Positions 46,038-55,033 of a stretch of DNA of 64,000 bases are shown here, piece by piece. This stretch comes from Streptomyces decoyicus (GTDB taxonomy: Bacteria > Actinomycetota > Actinomycetes > Streptomycetales > Streptomycetaceae): the NCBI RefSeq assembly GCF_019880305.1, contig NZ_CP082301.1, forward strand, positions 1 through 64,000. Direction: 5' to 3'. A program made the translations under genes and the position numbers. Each line of letters begins with the position of its first letter. Within the stretch, counting starts at the first letter, position 1. The notes below the pieces were generated by a model that saw only the letters and a list, made by a program, of their open reading frames with translations, had not been told where the DNA came from and made no database searches.

Positions 46038-46252
46038 TTCTCGGGCTCTGCCTCAAGGTCGGTCCTCCAGCGGTCAGCGGTCCATACAGCGCCTGCCACG
46101 ACTCCTGGCGCACCAGTTGGAGTGATCCGGAGCGGCACCGGATTCTCCAACGTGATCGCCGTCGAGGCCCGCACAATGCCATCGAATCCCCCCATCCGGT
46201 CGATCACGCGCTGCAAGTCGGCATTCGAGCGTGCCACCAAACGGCCCAGCAT
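46034..46252 (-). pseudogene. Lrp/AsnC-type effector-domain fragment
   Basis: LGRLVARSNADLQRVIDRMG, FDGIVRASTAITLENPVPLR match the C-terminal RAM (ligand-binding) domain of Lrp/AsnC regulators. The helix-turn-helix is missing. The tail after position 50 is unrelated and overlaps the permease start. Confidence 0.55.
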
Positions 46253-46745
46253 GTCACCACCCCGCCAGCGGCGAGGAGTACTTGGGCCGCGCCCGACGGG
46301 AGCCGCATCACCGGCTCAGCCGGCCCCATCTACGCGAACGCCCACCCCTACGCGTACCCGACAGAGATAGCAAAGTGGTTGTCAGCCACAGCTTCCCAGA
46401 ACTCAACACCCGGCAGTTGACCCTGGTGGCCGACTGACCACCTCCAGCACCACGGCCGGGGCTGTAGGCCCGCGGCGGCCTGGTGACACTCAGCCTCACG
46501 TGCCCTCACTTGCACATGAGGATGCTGTCGCAGACCACCGCGCAGGGCCGGATAGCCGACCAGAACACTACTGCGACGCGAGGAGCGGTGCCGGCACACG
46601 GTCTCCGGCAGGAGTGCTGGGCCGAGAAGGGGGACCTGCGGGGGCCGGTATGCTGGGGCTGCTGCGGCACCTCCCACCCTCACCCACGTGGTGAGTTACG
46701 GCCTGCGGTGGTCGAGACGTCTCATGGCATGAGGATGAAACACAG
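46253..46745. other. No supported gene
   Basis: Upstream of the kinase gene. One plus frame (SRITGSAGPIYANAHPYAYP at about 46300) looks protein-like but is isolated. No promoter was identified. Confidence 0.35.
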
Positions 46746-48089
46746 GTGCTGATAGCGGGCCGGTATCGGCTGCAGAACGTGGTCGGTCGGGGAGCGGTGG
46801 GGGAGGTCTGGCGGGCCTTCGATGAATCGCTCGGCAGACCGGTGGCGGTGAAACTGCTGCTCCCCCAGGGCGCCGACCCCAGCGCCGCCTCCCGCTTCCG
46901 CCTGGAGGCGCAAACGGCCGGATGCCTCAACCACCCGCACGTGGTCGGTGTCCTCGACTTCGGCGAGCACGAGGACCGTCTGTTTCTGGTGATGGAACTG
47001 GTCGAGGGCGACAGCCTTGCCCGGCTCGCCGGTTCCGGCCCGCTGCTTGCCGAGCGCGTGGCCCTTATCGCTGCGCAGGCCGCCGCCGGGCTTGCCGCGG
47101 CCCACCGGCAAAACATTGTCCACCGGGACATCAAGCCTGCCAACCTCCTGCTGGACACCCACGGCGCGCTGAAGATCGGCGACTTCGGTATCGCACGGTT
47201 CGTCGACGATCCCGGTGCCGCCCTCACCGCCACCGGACAGATCGTCGGCACCAGCCTCTATCTCGCGCCCGAGCGCGCCCTGGGCCGGCCCGCCGGCCCT
47301 GCCTCGGACGTGTACGCGCTGGGTTGCGTGCTCTACCAACTCCTCACCGGACGGCCGCCGTTCCAGGCGGACACCGCCCTCGCGATCCTCCACCAGCACC
47401 TCGACGCCTCCCCCGTGCCACCCCGGCAGCTCGGCACCAGCCTCCCGCCTGCCTTCGAGAGCTACCTGCTCGGGCTCCTGGCCAAGCAGCCCGAGGACCG
47501 GCCCACGGCCCATCAGGTGGCGGACTGGTTCGGGCGCGGAGCCTGGCGCGGGGCGCCGGAGCCCCTGCCGCAGGAACTACCGGACCAGGGCCGCGGGCCC
47601 GCACCCTCCACCGTGCGCGGGCCGCACATCACCGGCCCGGACGCCGCCGTCCCCGGCCCCCCAATACCAGGCACCGCCGTACCTGCACCCTCTGTAGGAG
47701 GCGTCTATGTCCCGGCAGCGGAAACGGAGTGGAAGACGACGGTGCACCGGGTCGCGCCGCACCACCCTCGCCTGCCGATCTCCCGCCGTTCCCGCCTGAT
47801 GGCGCTGCTGGGCGGTGCCGCCTTGTTCCTCGTAGCGCTATTCGCCGGCTTGACGTGGTTCTCGCCCGAGACCGGTACGGCGCAAGTGCCGCAGGCTGAG
47901 CCGTCCGCGCTCGTGAACCCTTCCATCTCACCGCCCCCGGCAACGAATGGGACGGCTCCATCACCTTCGCCCACACCCTCGCTCTCCTCATCCGCTGCGC
48001 AGACCCCCGACGCGGAGACGGCGGCACCGGCCGACGCCAAGAAGAGCCCCAAGGCAGCGGGGAAGCACGGAGGCAAGGGCAAGCACTGA
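46746..48089 (+). CDS. PknB-type Ser/Thr protein kinase
   Basis: A 447-residue Hanks-type kinase. Gly loop GRGAVGEVW (about residue 14), VAVKLL with the ATP-binding Lys, HRDIKPANLLL (about 125), DFG near 146, the APE variant LAPERALG, and the DVYALGCVLYQLLTG helix are all intact. A Pro-rich linker (270-345) leads to one membrane helix (MALLGGAALFLVALFAG, about 351) and an extracellular Ser/Thr/Pro/Ala-rich tail without PASTA repeats. It phosphorylates proteins at the membrane; targets are unknown. GTG 46746 start. It stands alone before IS debris. Confidence 0.93.
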   Translation: MLIAGRYRLQNVVGRGAVGEVWRAFDESLGRPVAVKLLLPQGADPSAASRFRLEAQTAGCLNHPHVVGVLDFGEHEDRLFLVMELVEGDSLARLAGSGPLLAERVALIAAQAAAGLAAAHRQNIVHRDIKPANLLLDTHGALKIGDFGIARFVDDPGAALTATGQIVGTSLYLAPERALGRPAGPASDVYALGCVLYQLLTGRPPFQADTALAILHQHLDASPVPPRQLGTSLPPAFESYLLGLLAKQPEDRPTAHQVADWFGRGAWRGAPEPLPQELPDQGRGPAPSTVRGPHITGPDAAVPGPPIPGTAVPAPSVGGVYVPAAETEWKTTVHRVAPHHPRLPISRRSRLMALLGGAALFLVALFAGLTWFSPETGTAQVPQAEPSALVNPSISPPPATNGTAPSPSPTPSLSSSAAQTPDAETAAPADAKKSPKAAGKHGGKGKH

Positions 48090-48589
48090 CCAGGGTGTAC
48101 CGAGCAGCGTGGTCACTTGGTGCGGCCCTGACCGGACGACCCCCGGCCTACAGCGAAGGACTCCCCGGTCGCAACAGCTTTTACCGCCTCGCGCGTTGAG
48201 TCCGGCCAAGAGCGGGATGCCGGACAGACATGAGTCGGCAAGAGGACCGGCGTTGCGTAGAGATGCTCGTCGACCGCTTGGAGCACATGGTGGCGCCGTG
48301 GACACCTGTCCCCCGCAGTGGCCGGACCGTGGGCGACAAGTGACGATCCACGGTGAACGCATGGGCACCGCGTACGGCCTGTTCGGCACGCTCTCTTTCG
48401 CCCATGCGGTCGGCGTCGCTTTCCTGGTCCTGGCCGGGCTGACTCCGGTCCAGAGGTGGCCCCTGCAGGTCTGGAGCACTCCGGGCCGCCAGTGCCGCAC
48501 GTTGCTGCCCAAGCTCGGTTCCGCGCCGGTTCCGCCAGGTCGATGCGCCCCTCGTCAGCCTGTAAAGAGCCAGCAAAGACGTGACCCGG
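48090..48589. other. Mixed remnants, no intact gene
   Basis: A plus-strand stretch (VTIHGERMGTAYGLFGTLSF at about 48340) resembles part of a conserved Streptomyces hypothetical protein but has no start or end. The rest is shadow coding. Confidence 0.35.
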
Positions 48590-48790
48590 AGCTCACGCGC
48601 TGCCACGGAAACCCGATTCTCCGTGACCGGCTCGAACCGGGTGCAGTCGGCCTGCTGTCCGGGTGCGATCACCAGCGGGCGGCACCGGCCGTCGGCGCTG
48701 AGGTGGACCTTGGAGGCCCGCCGCGCGAGCGGCCCAGACCCTCACCCGGAGCAGCGCCCCACCTACCAGGTGCGCCGCCGATTCCAGGCA
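48590..48790 (-). mobile_element. IS5-type transposase internal fragment
   Basis: GLGRSRGG in one minus frame and SKVHLSADGRCRPLVIAPGQ, QADCTRFEPV in the next are the conserved centre of IS5-family transposases, broken by a frameshift. No ends were found. Confidence 0.65.
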
Positions 48791-48969
48791 GCGCTCACGA
48801 CGAATGATCAAGTTGGAAAAGGGCGGGGGGCCATCCTGCTCCAGCGCGTGAGCGGTCGGCCGCTCCAAGGTGGACCATGGAAGCCAAAGCACTCCATGGG
48901 TACGGGCCAGGGCCACGGACTGGCGCGAGCAGAGGCCCTTGTGGTCCGGCGTATGGAAGGAGTGCCCGT

Positions 48970-51069
48970 GTGAGCACAGCCGATGGGCGTCCGGCTGACG
49001 CCGGCCGGCCGGAGGAGCAATCGTCGCAGCCGAGCGGGCTGATGGACCTTCTCGGCGTTGCCGCGGTGCTGCTGGATGCCGATGGGCGGATCGTCTTGTG
49101 GAGCCCGGAGGCCGAGGAGCTGTTCGGCTATACCGCCGAGGAGGCGCTCGGGCAGTACGCTGCGCCGCTACTCGTTCACGAACAGCACTGGGATCTGATA
49201 ATCGAGCTGTTCGCCGAGGTCATGGACACCGGGGAGCGGTGGGCCGGGGCGTTCCCCATCCGGCACAAGGACGGCAGCACTCGCTCGGTGGAGTTCCGCA
49301 ACATGCGGCTGCTGGACGACCTCGGCGACTTCTACGCCCTTGGCATGGCCACCGACAGGTCAAGGCTTCGGAACGTCGAACGGGACCTCGCCCTGTCCAC
49401 CCGGCTGATCTCCCAGTCGCCCATCGGGCTGGCGATCCTCGATACCGATCTTCGGTACGTGGCCGTCAACCCCGCTCTGGAGCGGATGCACGGCATTCCC
49501 GCGGAAGACCATCTGGGCCGGCACTACCGCGAGATCATGACGTCGGCGAAGTTCGAGGGGCCGGAGGCCGGGATGCGGCAGGTCCTCGAGACCGGGGTTC
49601 CCCTGGTCGACGAGTACACCATCGTGGGCCACACCCCCGCCGACCCGCACATGCACGCCTGGTCGATCTCGCTGTACCGGCTGGACGATTCCCAGGGGCG
49701 CGTGCTCGGGGTGGCCGACCTGGTGGTGGACGTCACCGACCGCTACCAGGCGGCCACGGAGGCCGCCGAGGCCCGCCGGCGTCTGGCGCTCATCGCCGAC
49801 GGCTCCGCACACATCGGCACCACCCTGGAGGTCGAACAGACCGCCCGAGAGCTGGCCGGCGTCACCGTTCCCGAGCTCGCCGACATGGCCACGGTCGACG
49901 TCCTCGACTCCGTCCTCGACGAGCACCGCCCGCCCCTGGGTGACGGCCCCGCGGTCTTCCGCGCCCTCGCGGTGCACGCCGCCTACGCCACCGAAGCCAT
50001 CCAGGCCGCCGACCCGCCCGGCCAGATCGCTTCCTACGACGCCGACCGGCTCCCCACCGAATGCGTACGCACCGGCCGACCGATCCTGATCTCCCACATC
50101 GATGACGCCGCCCTGGCCCGCATCGCCCGCGACGACCGCGCCGCCACGGTGCTGACCCGCGCCGGCGTGCACTCCTACATGCTGCTCCCGCTCACCGCCC
50201 GCGGCCAGATCCTCGGAATCCTGGGCCTGAGCCGCGCCCGCAACCCGCAGCCCTTCACCGAGGACGACCTCGCCCTCGCCGGCGAACTGGCCTCCCGCGC
50301 CGCCGTGTGCATCGACAATGCCCGCTCACACCAGACGGTGCGCAACGCCTCCGAGACGCTTCAGCGCAGCCTGCTCCCTGACCACCCGCCCCACCTCCCC
50401 GGCTTGGAGGTCGCCTCCCGCTACCGGCCCGCACAGGCCGCCTACGAGGTCGGCGGCGACTGGTACGACGTCCTCCCGCTCGACGGCGACAAGACCGCAC
50501 TGGTCGTGGGCGACGTCATGGGCAGTGGCATCGACGCCGCCGTCACCATGGGCCGCCTGCGCACCGGCACCAGCGACTTCGCCGACCTCGACCTCAACCC
50601 CGCCCAGGTCCTCCACCACCTCGACAAAATCACCTCAGGGCTTGAGCAGTACATCGCCACCTGCGTCTACGCCGTCTACGATCCACACAGCGCGGAGTGC
50701 CACATCGCCACCGCAGGCCATCTGCCCCCCGTCCTGATCCGCAACGGCAAGCACCCGCAACTGCTCGACCTGCCCACCGGCACCCCGCTCGGAGTCGGCG
50801 GTGTCCCTTTCATGACCACGACCTTCCCCGTCGGCTCTGGTGATCGGCTGGTCCTGTACACCGACGGACTCGTCGAGGTCCGTCATCACTCCATCGACGA
50901 ACGCCTCGACACCCTCCTCCGCCTGCTTGACGCACCCGACCGCACCCTGGAGGAAACCTGCGACCGGCTCCTTCGCGAACTCCGGCTTCCCGCCGACCCG
51001 GATGATGTTGCCGTGCTCATCGCACGCATGCAGCCCCTCGCGGAGACGGGCGATCTCACGGTGGATTAG
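48970..51069 (+). CDS. PAS-PAS-GAF-SpoIIE protein phosphatase
   Basis: A 699-residue sensor phosphatase. PAS 1 at about 25-135 (LLDADGRIVLWSPEAEELFG), PAS 2 at 140-265 (LAILDTDLRYVAVNPALERM), GAF at 268-450 (TGRPILISHIDD, GVHSYMLLPL) and a PP2C/SpoIIE domain at 466-695 (YEVGGDWYDV, ALVVGDVMGSGIDAA, CHIATAGHLPPVLI, LVLYTDGLVE) with the metal-binding Asp residues present. It dephosphorylates anti-anti-sigma proteins and so turns sensory input into sigma-factor release. GTG 48970 follows GAAGGAG; the longer frame to 48877 has no such site. It may belong to a circuit with the anti-sigma-type ATPase at 43022. Confidence 0.93.
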   Translation: MSTADGRPADAGRPEEQSSQPSGLMDLLGVAAVLLDADGRIVLWSPEAEELFGYTAEEALGQYAAPLLVHEQHWDLIIELFAEVMDTGERWAGAFPIRHKDGSTRSVEFRNMRLLDDLGDFYALGMATDRSRLRNVERDLALSTRLISQSPIGLAILDTDLRYVAVNPALERMHGIPAEDHLGRHYREIMTSAKFEGPEAGMRQVLETGVPLVDEYTIVGHTPADPHMHAWSISLYRLDDSQGRVLGVADLVVDVTDRYQAATEAAEARRRLALIADGSAHIGTTLEVEQTARELAGVTVPELADMATVDVLDSVLDEHRPPLGDGPAVFRALAVHAAYATEAIQAADPPGQIASYDADRLPTECVRTGRPILISHIDDAALARIARDDRAATVLTRAGVHSYMLLPLTARGQILGILGLSRARNPQPFTEDDLALAGELASRAAVCIDNARSHQTVRNASETLQRSLLPDHPPHLPGLEVASRYRPAQAAYEVGGDWYDVLPLDGDKTALVVGDVMGSGIDAAVTMGRLRTGTSDFADLDLNPAQVLHHLDKITSGLEQYIATCVYAVYDPHSAECHIATAGHLPPVLIRNGKHPQLLDLPTGTPLGVGGVPFMTTTFPVGSGDRLVLYTDGLVEVRHHSIDERLDTLLRLLDAPDRTLEETCDRLLRELRLPADPDDVAVLIARMQPLAETGDLTVD

Positions 51070-51122
51070 ACCCTGTCCGATGGGTCAGGTGACCTGCCCG
51101 AGCTGAGGTCGTTCCGGCGAGT

Positions 51123-51900
51123 GTGGGGCGGGGCGATCTGGCGGATCAAGAGTGGGCTCGGCTGGAGCCGCACTTGCCGAAGAGCGTGGGACGAGGCGGA
51201 CGTTGGAAGAGCCAACGCAGGGTGCTCAACGGCATTCTCTTCCGGCAGCGGACCGGTGTCCCGAACCGTGATCTTCCATCACGGTTCGGGAAGTGGAAGA
51301 CCGTGCACGACAGGCACCGCAGGTGGTCAGCGGACGGCACGTGGGAGAGGGTCCTGCGGGCCGTCCAGGCCTATGCCGATGCGGAAGGCCGGATTGACTG
51401 GAGTGTTGTCAGCGTGTACTCGACCTCCTGTCGAGCCCCTCAGCACGCCGCGGGCGCCCGTATCGACGCGCCGCGTATCCCTGACACGCAGTCGACCTGT
51501 TCAACATCGTTCAGATGAGGCCCTGGGACGTTCCCGTGGCGGGCGGACCTGCAAGATCCATCTGGCCGGTGAGGGCGGCGACCGTCCGCTCGCGTTCGTC
51601 ATCACCCCCGTCCAGTGGGGCGGTGCCCCACAACTGATTCCGGTCCTCGAACGCATTCGTGCGCCACGTCCGGCCGGCGGACACCCACGGGCCCGCCCCG
51701 ATCACCTGGGCGGCGACAAGCGTGCATCGTCGGCGACGGGGGGCCGCTGGTGCCAACGCGCCGTGCGGCTGGCCACCGAACGCCTCGAAGTGCAGCTCGC
51801 CTTCCCCGCCGCCCTGGACTGCTCGAAGCCGCTGCCGGCGGACGCCTGCAGGTCATCACCAGCGCCACCACGCAAGATCAGCGCCGCACCGCCTGAGCTC
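51123..51900 (+). mobile_element. IS5-type transposase, frameshifted copy
   Basis: LADQEWARLEPHLPKSVGRG, FRQRTGVPNRDLPSRFGKW and RIDWSVVSVYSTSC (first catalytic Asp changed to Tyr) lie in the first frame. DEALGRSRGGRTCKIHLAGE and VLERIR follow in a second frame. The last catalytic part is lost. An inactive element. Confidence 0.75.
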
Positions 51901-52570
51901 GTGTGGGCAAACTCAGGCCGCAGGCGTCTGCTGGAGGGCTGACGAGGGAGATGATGCGGCAACCGTCGCCGAGGAGCAGCTCCTCTCTCCCCGGTGCGCA
52001 AGCGATGGTTCAGGCCGGCCCCCGCTTCCTTGACCGGCCCCCGCTTCCTTGAGGGGTCGTGAAGCCCGGCCGGTAGTGCTGGTAGTCGTGCCGTGCATGC
52101 CGAGGACAAAGTGCGCCACTGCGACCGACGCGACGACATGAGGGCGGGCTCGAATCCGTCACCGATCCGAGCCGTCGCGTCTCCGCGGGGGACGGTGTAC
52201 GCGCCCAATCAAACGATGCTGCGCCGGACGGGTTTCGACTGCTGTCGTAGCCGTACCTCACCTCATGCGGCAGGGGTGGCTCGCAGGTGAGGCCTCGCGA
52301 CGGGAGCCGCTGGCGCTCACCCGAACCAACCGCGGCCTGTTGGCCGATCCGCTCGCTGAAGACCACCGGACGCTGCCGGGACCGGGGGCTGCGGACATCA
52401 CGCATCCTGACGCGCTGATCTGTCCGATCCTGAGAGGCGATTGGGTTCCTCAGCAAGCGGTCACCTCGTCGCTGAGCCGACTCCGCCGCCAAGGCGTCCT
52501 CAGCCCTGTGCCCGCCGGGTGCCGTGGAACGGAAGCGGGCAAAAGGCCACCGGCCGGTGAGGGTAGGCCG
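51901..52570. other. No supported gene; short direct repeat
   Basis: GGCCCCCGCTTCCTTGA occurs twice in direct orientation at about 52015-52055. Otherwise only shadow frames. The second half carries the leader of the repeat copy B and hemerythrin gene. Confidence 0.35.
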
Positions 52571-52612
52571 GGACGATGGGCGCAGCACGCACCGCACCCG
52601 CCGTGATCGTCC
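52571..52612 (+). repeat. 42-bp interspersed repeat, copy B
   Basis: Same unit as 34241-34282 with 2 differences and the same GGACGAT/ATCGTCC ends, here about 150 bp upstream of the hemerythrin gene. The copies are 18 kb apart in the same orientation. Confidence 0.7.
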
Positions 52613-52760
52613 CGCTTCCGGGCCGGGCGTGTGGGCACCACGCCCAACCTTTCAGCGGGTCGGGCAATTGGGCACACAGTGGTGTTAATACGGTCTCTGT
52701 CCGGGAACCCGTGATGCGACAGCCGGAGAAGCCGGCTGCCGGAGCGAGAGGCGGCGTGCC

Positions 52761-53318
52761 GTGGGGCATGGCGGCGATGTGATTGCGGAGCTGACCACCG
52801 ACCACCGTGAGGTCGACGACCTCTTCGCGCAGTTCGATGACGCTCCTCCCGGCAGCGAGGCCCGCAAGCAGCTGATGGATGCGCTGACGATCGAGCTGGT
52901 CCGGCACTCCGTTGCCGAGGAGCAGTACCTCTACCCCGCGGTGCGCGAGCACCTGGAGGAGGGCGATGTGCTGGCGGACAAGGAGCTCGAAGACCACGCC
53001 CGCGTCGAGCGGCTGCTCAAAGACCTCCAACAACGCGACGCTGGTGATCTCGACTTTGACCGGCTGGTGGTGAAGCTGCGCACCGAGGTGACCGCACACG
53101 TCGATGACGAGGGGAACTACCTCTTCACCCAGCTCCGCAATGGTGTCCACCCGTATGTGCTGGAGGAGCTGGGCGACAAGATCCGCCAGGCGAAGAAGAC
53201 CGCCCCCACCCGGCCTCACCCCGCTGCCCCCAGTACGCCGCCGGCCAACAAGCTGCTCGCGCCGGGGCTGGGGCTGGTGGACCGGGTCCGTGACTACGTC
53301 AGCGGGCGCGGCCAGTAG
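52761..53318 (+). CDS. Hemerythrin-domain protein
   Basis: A 185-residue hemerythrin-like protein. VIAELTTDHREVDDLFAQF, RHSVAEEQYLYPAVREHLE, DHARVERLLKDL and HVDDEGNYLFTQL give the complete His/Glu ligand set for a di-iron O2-binding centre. The tail ends TRPHPAAPS and VDRVRDYVSGRGQ, similar in plan to the 42006 protein but only moderately alike. Streptomyces hemerythrins respond to osmotic or oxidative stress. GTG 52761 is the start; AGGCGGCG lies 5-12 nt upstream. It is followed by a CBS fragment. Confidence 0.88.
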   Translation: MGHGGDVIAELTTDHREVDDLFAQFDDAPPGSEARKQLMDALTIELVRHSVAEEQYLYPAVREHLEEGDVLADKELEDHARVERLLKDLQQRDAGDLDFDRLVVKLRTEVTAHVDDEGNYLFTQLRNGVHPYVLEELGDKIRQAKKTAPTRPHPAAPSTPPANKLLAPGLGLVDRVRDYVSGRGQ

Positions 53319-53363
53319 TCCGCCGCCTCACAGCCCTATGCACATACGAAAGGCGAAAAAAGC

Positions 53364-53486
53364 ATGCCTGTGGCACGCGACATCATGACCCCCGGCGCGG
53401 AGTGCATCGGGGCAGAGGGCAGCGTCCTGGACGCAGCCCGCAAGCTCACCGATATGGGGGGCTTACACGCTGTGGAGCGCAGGTGA
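53364..53486 (+). pseudogene. CBS-domain protein, truncated after 31 residues
   Basis: MPVARDIMTPGAECIGAEGS and VLDAARKLTDMG start a CBS-pair protein (MPVARDIMTP is the classic Streptomyces opening). At about 53457 the homology ends abruptly and a foreign tail leads to TGA 53484-53486. The break looks like an insertion or deletion junction. An AAAGGCG ribosome site is still in place. Confidence 0.75.
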
Positions 53487-53793
53487 ATCCGCGATCTGAT
53501 AAGAAGCCATTGTTCAGCCGCGTGGTGACCGAAAAGGGTCCTGGTCGGGTGATCTTTCGGTGGGCGAGGCATGATGGCAGGGCCTCTTGGTAGCTCGGGG
53601 GTCCGACCCCATCCGAGCGGTTCCAGGAGGCCCTGTTGTCGCAGTTGTACGCGCCCGAGCCCGTTCGATTCAACTCGACCACCGTGCGGCAGAGGTGACA
53701 AGCGCCGGCCCGACCGAGACGCCCAGCACAAGTGCGCTGCCGAGAGCCGTGGCCGCGCGAGTGCGCGGCCGAGGTCGCCGGTCCCGCGGGTGC
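53487..53793. other. No supported gene
   Basis: Probably insertion-sequence debris that cut the CBS gene. A short plus frame LLSQLYAPEPVRFNSTTV appears but is not assigned. Confidence 0.3.
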
Positions 53794-53917
53794 TCAGCGG
53801 ATCTTGGGTGAGCCGTGCAGGCGCCAGGTCTCGGCGCCCTCGCCGTCGCTGTCGATGTCGTACTTGATGTAGGCGTCAGCGGACCATCGGCCGGCTGTGC
53901 GTACTAAGGAATTGGTG
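53794..53917 (-). pseudogene. C-terminal scrap of a secreted protein
   Basis: VRTAGRWSADAYIKYDIDSD and EGAETWRLHGSPKIR, then stop at 53794-53796, resemble the end of small secreted Streptomyces proteins. Nothing upstream remains because the next gene begins there. Confidence 0.4.
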
Positions 53918-54347
53918 TCCGTGAAGCCGCGCTTGTGGCCCGTTTAGCTGCGTCCGCCACGGCTTTCATGGCCTTGTCGTAGCGTCGCAGGACGGTGATG
54001 GCAGCCATGGAGATCAGACTCGGGCCGCACAGAAGAGACGCGAGCCACCAAGCGTCCTGGGCGACGTATACGCCAGCTGCGAGCATGGCGACGCTCAGGA
54101 CCGCTCCGACAATCAAACTCGTCGTCCGGAACTGAAGCTGCTGCCTCTCCCGCGCGGCCCGAACCCTCTGTTCGTCCGCCTTCTCCTGCATACTCAGCTG
54201 TTGCACGCGGGCCTCGTGATCCCGAATCAGCTGCGGCTCAATCGCGTCCAGGGCAATCTTGAGTTGTTCCGGCCCACCGAGTACCTGCCCCCACTTCATG
54301 GCGATTTCCAAGCCGGCAAGGATTGCTGGTTGCTCGCTTTGCGGCAT
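53904..54347 (-). CDS. DUF2335-like membrane protein
   Basis: A 147-residue protein. A soluble helical N-terminus (QPAILAGLEIAMKWGQVLGG) leads to a charged coiled segment (IRDHEARVQQLSMQEKADEQ, RVRAARERQ), two membrane helices (TTSLIVGAVLSVAMLAAGVY and ASLLCGPSLISMAAITVL) and a basic tail. The layout is that of DUF2335 proteins, which are often near mobile and defence genes; function unknown. ATG 54345-54347 is the likely start. Base composition is lower in GC than its neighbours, suggesting acquisition. Confidence 0.6.
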   Translation of the reverse strand: MPQSEQPAILAGLEIAMKWGQVLGGPEQLKIALDAIEPQLIRDHEARVQQLSMQEKADEQRVRAARERQQLQFRTTSLIVGAVLSVAMLAAGVYVAQDAWWLASLLCGPSLISMAAITVLRRYDKAMKAVADAAKRATSAASRTPIP

Positions 54348-54837
54348 GGGTACTGCGCTACGGTTCTCCGCATTCACTGCATATTTGGTGGCGGGCAACG
54401 GTTCACGCTGACACCCCTGCGAGATGCGCACCCTGGCATCGGCCGACCAATCGTCCTGGATGGGCGGCTGATACGAAATGACGGGTGAGCGGGCCAGAGC
54501 AGTCAGCACCATCGAGGTAACCGACCGACACGACGATCGGGACTGCCGAGCAGGGCGGCTGCTGGTGTTCCTGGGGCTGCGATCGGCGAGGGTACGGCGT
54601 TCGACCCGCGACGACCTCGCGGTTGCCGCGTCCCGCGGAGCCACGTAGGCCGAGTAAGGCCCTGCCTCGCCCGCCACAGACGGCTGATCAGCAGCTCGAT
54701 CCCACTCTTGACCCCGGAAACGGACAGCCACCTCAACCTGACCGCATGCGGCGGGAGTTGAGTCGGACGCGGTGCCCATGTGGAGAAGCTCCTGGTAGCC
54801 GGGTGATCGTCGAGATCAGCTGTCCAGCCAGGAGCCT
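54348..54837. other. No supported gene
   Basis: Frames are shadow-like, with possible insertion-sequence debris on the minus strand (LWRARQGLTRPTWLRG). No promoter was named. Confidence 0.3.
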
Positions 54838-55020
54838 CCGCGTGTTTGTCTCCCCATCGGGGATAGATCCGTCCACCTCGACCCTGCGCTCCCTCACCCG
54901 CGAGCCGGCTGCACGGCATCGTGCACAGGGCACGCGGTGGAGCCGACTGCCCACAGGACGCCGCCAGGCGCTGCTGGTACTGGCGACGCGGCGGCGATGC
55001 GCTTCCGGGTCGCCTTAGCC
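54838..55020 (+). mobile_element. Transposase N-terminal fragment (DDE_4 type)
   Basis: GIDPSTSTLRSLTRE and GTRWSRLPTGRRQALLVLA match the start of DDE_4-type transposases common in Streptomyces. It is cut off at 55020 and probably lost its 3' part when the adjacent region joined. Confidence 0.6.
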
Positions 55021-55033
55021 GTGTCACCGCAGG

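Noticed and set aside
48640..48660. tRNA T-loop-like GGCTCGAACC
   Set aside because: It lies in the IS5 transposase fragment and no acceptor or anticodon stem surrounds it.
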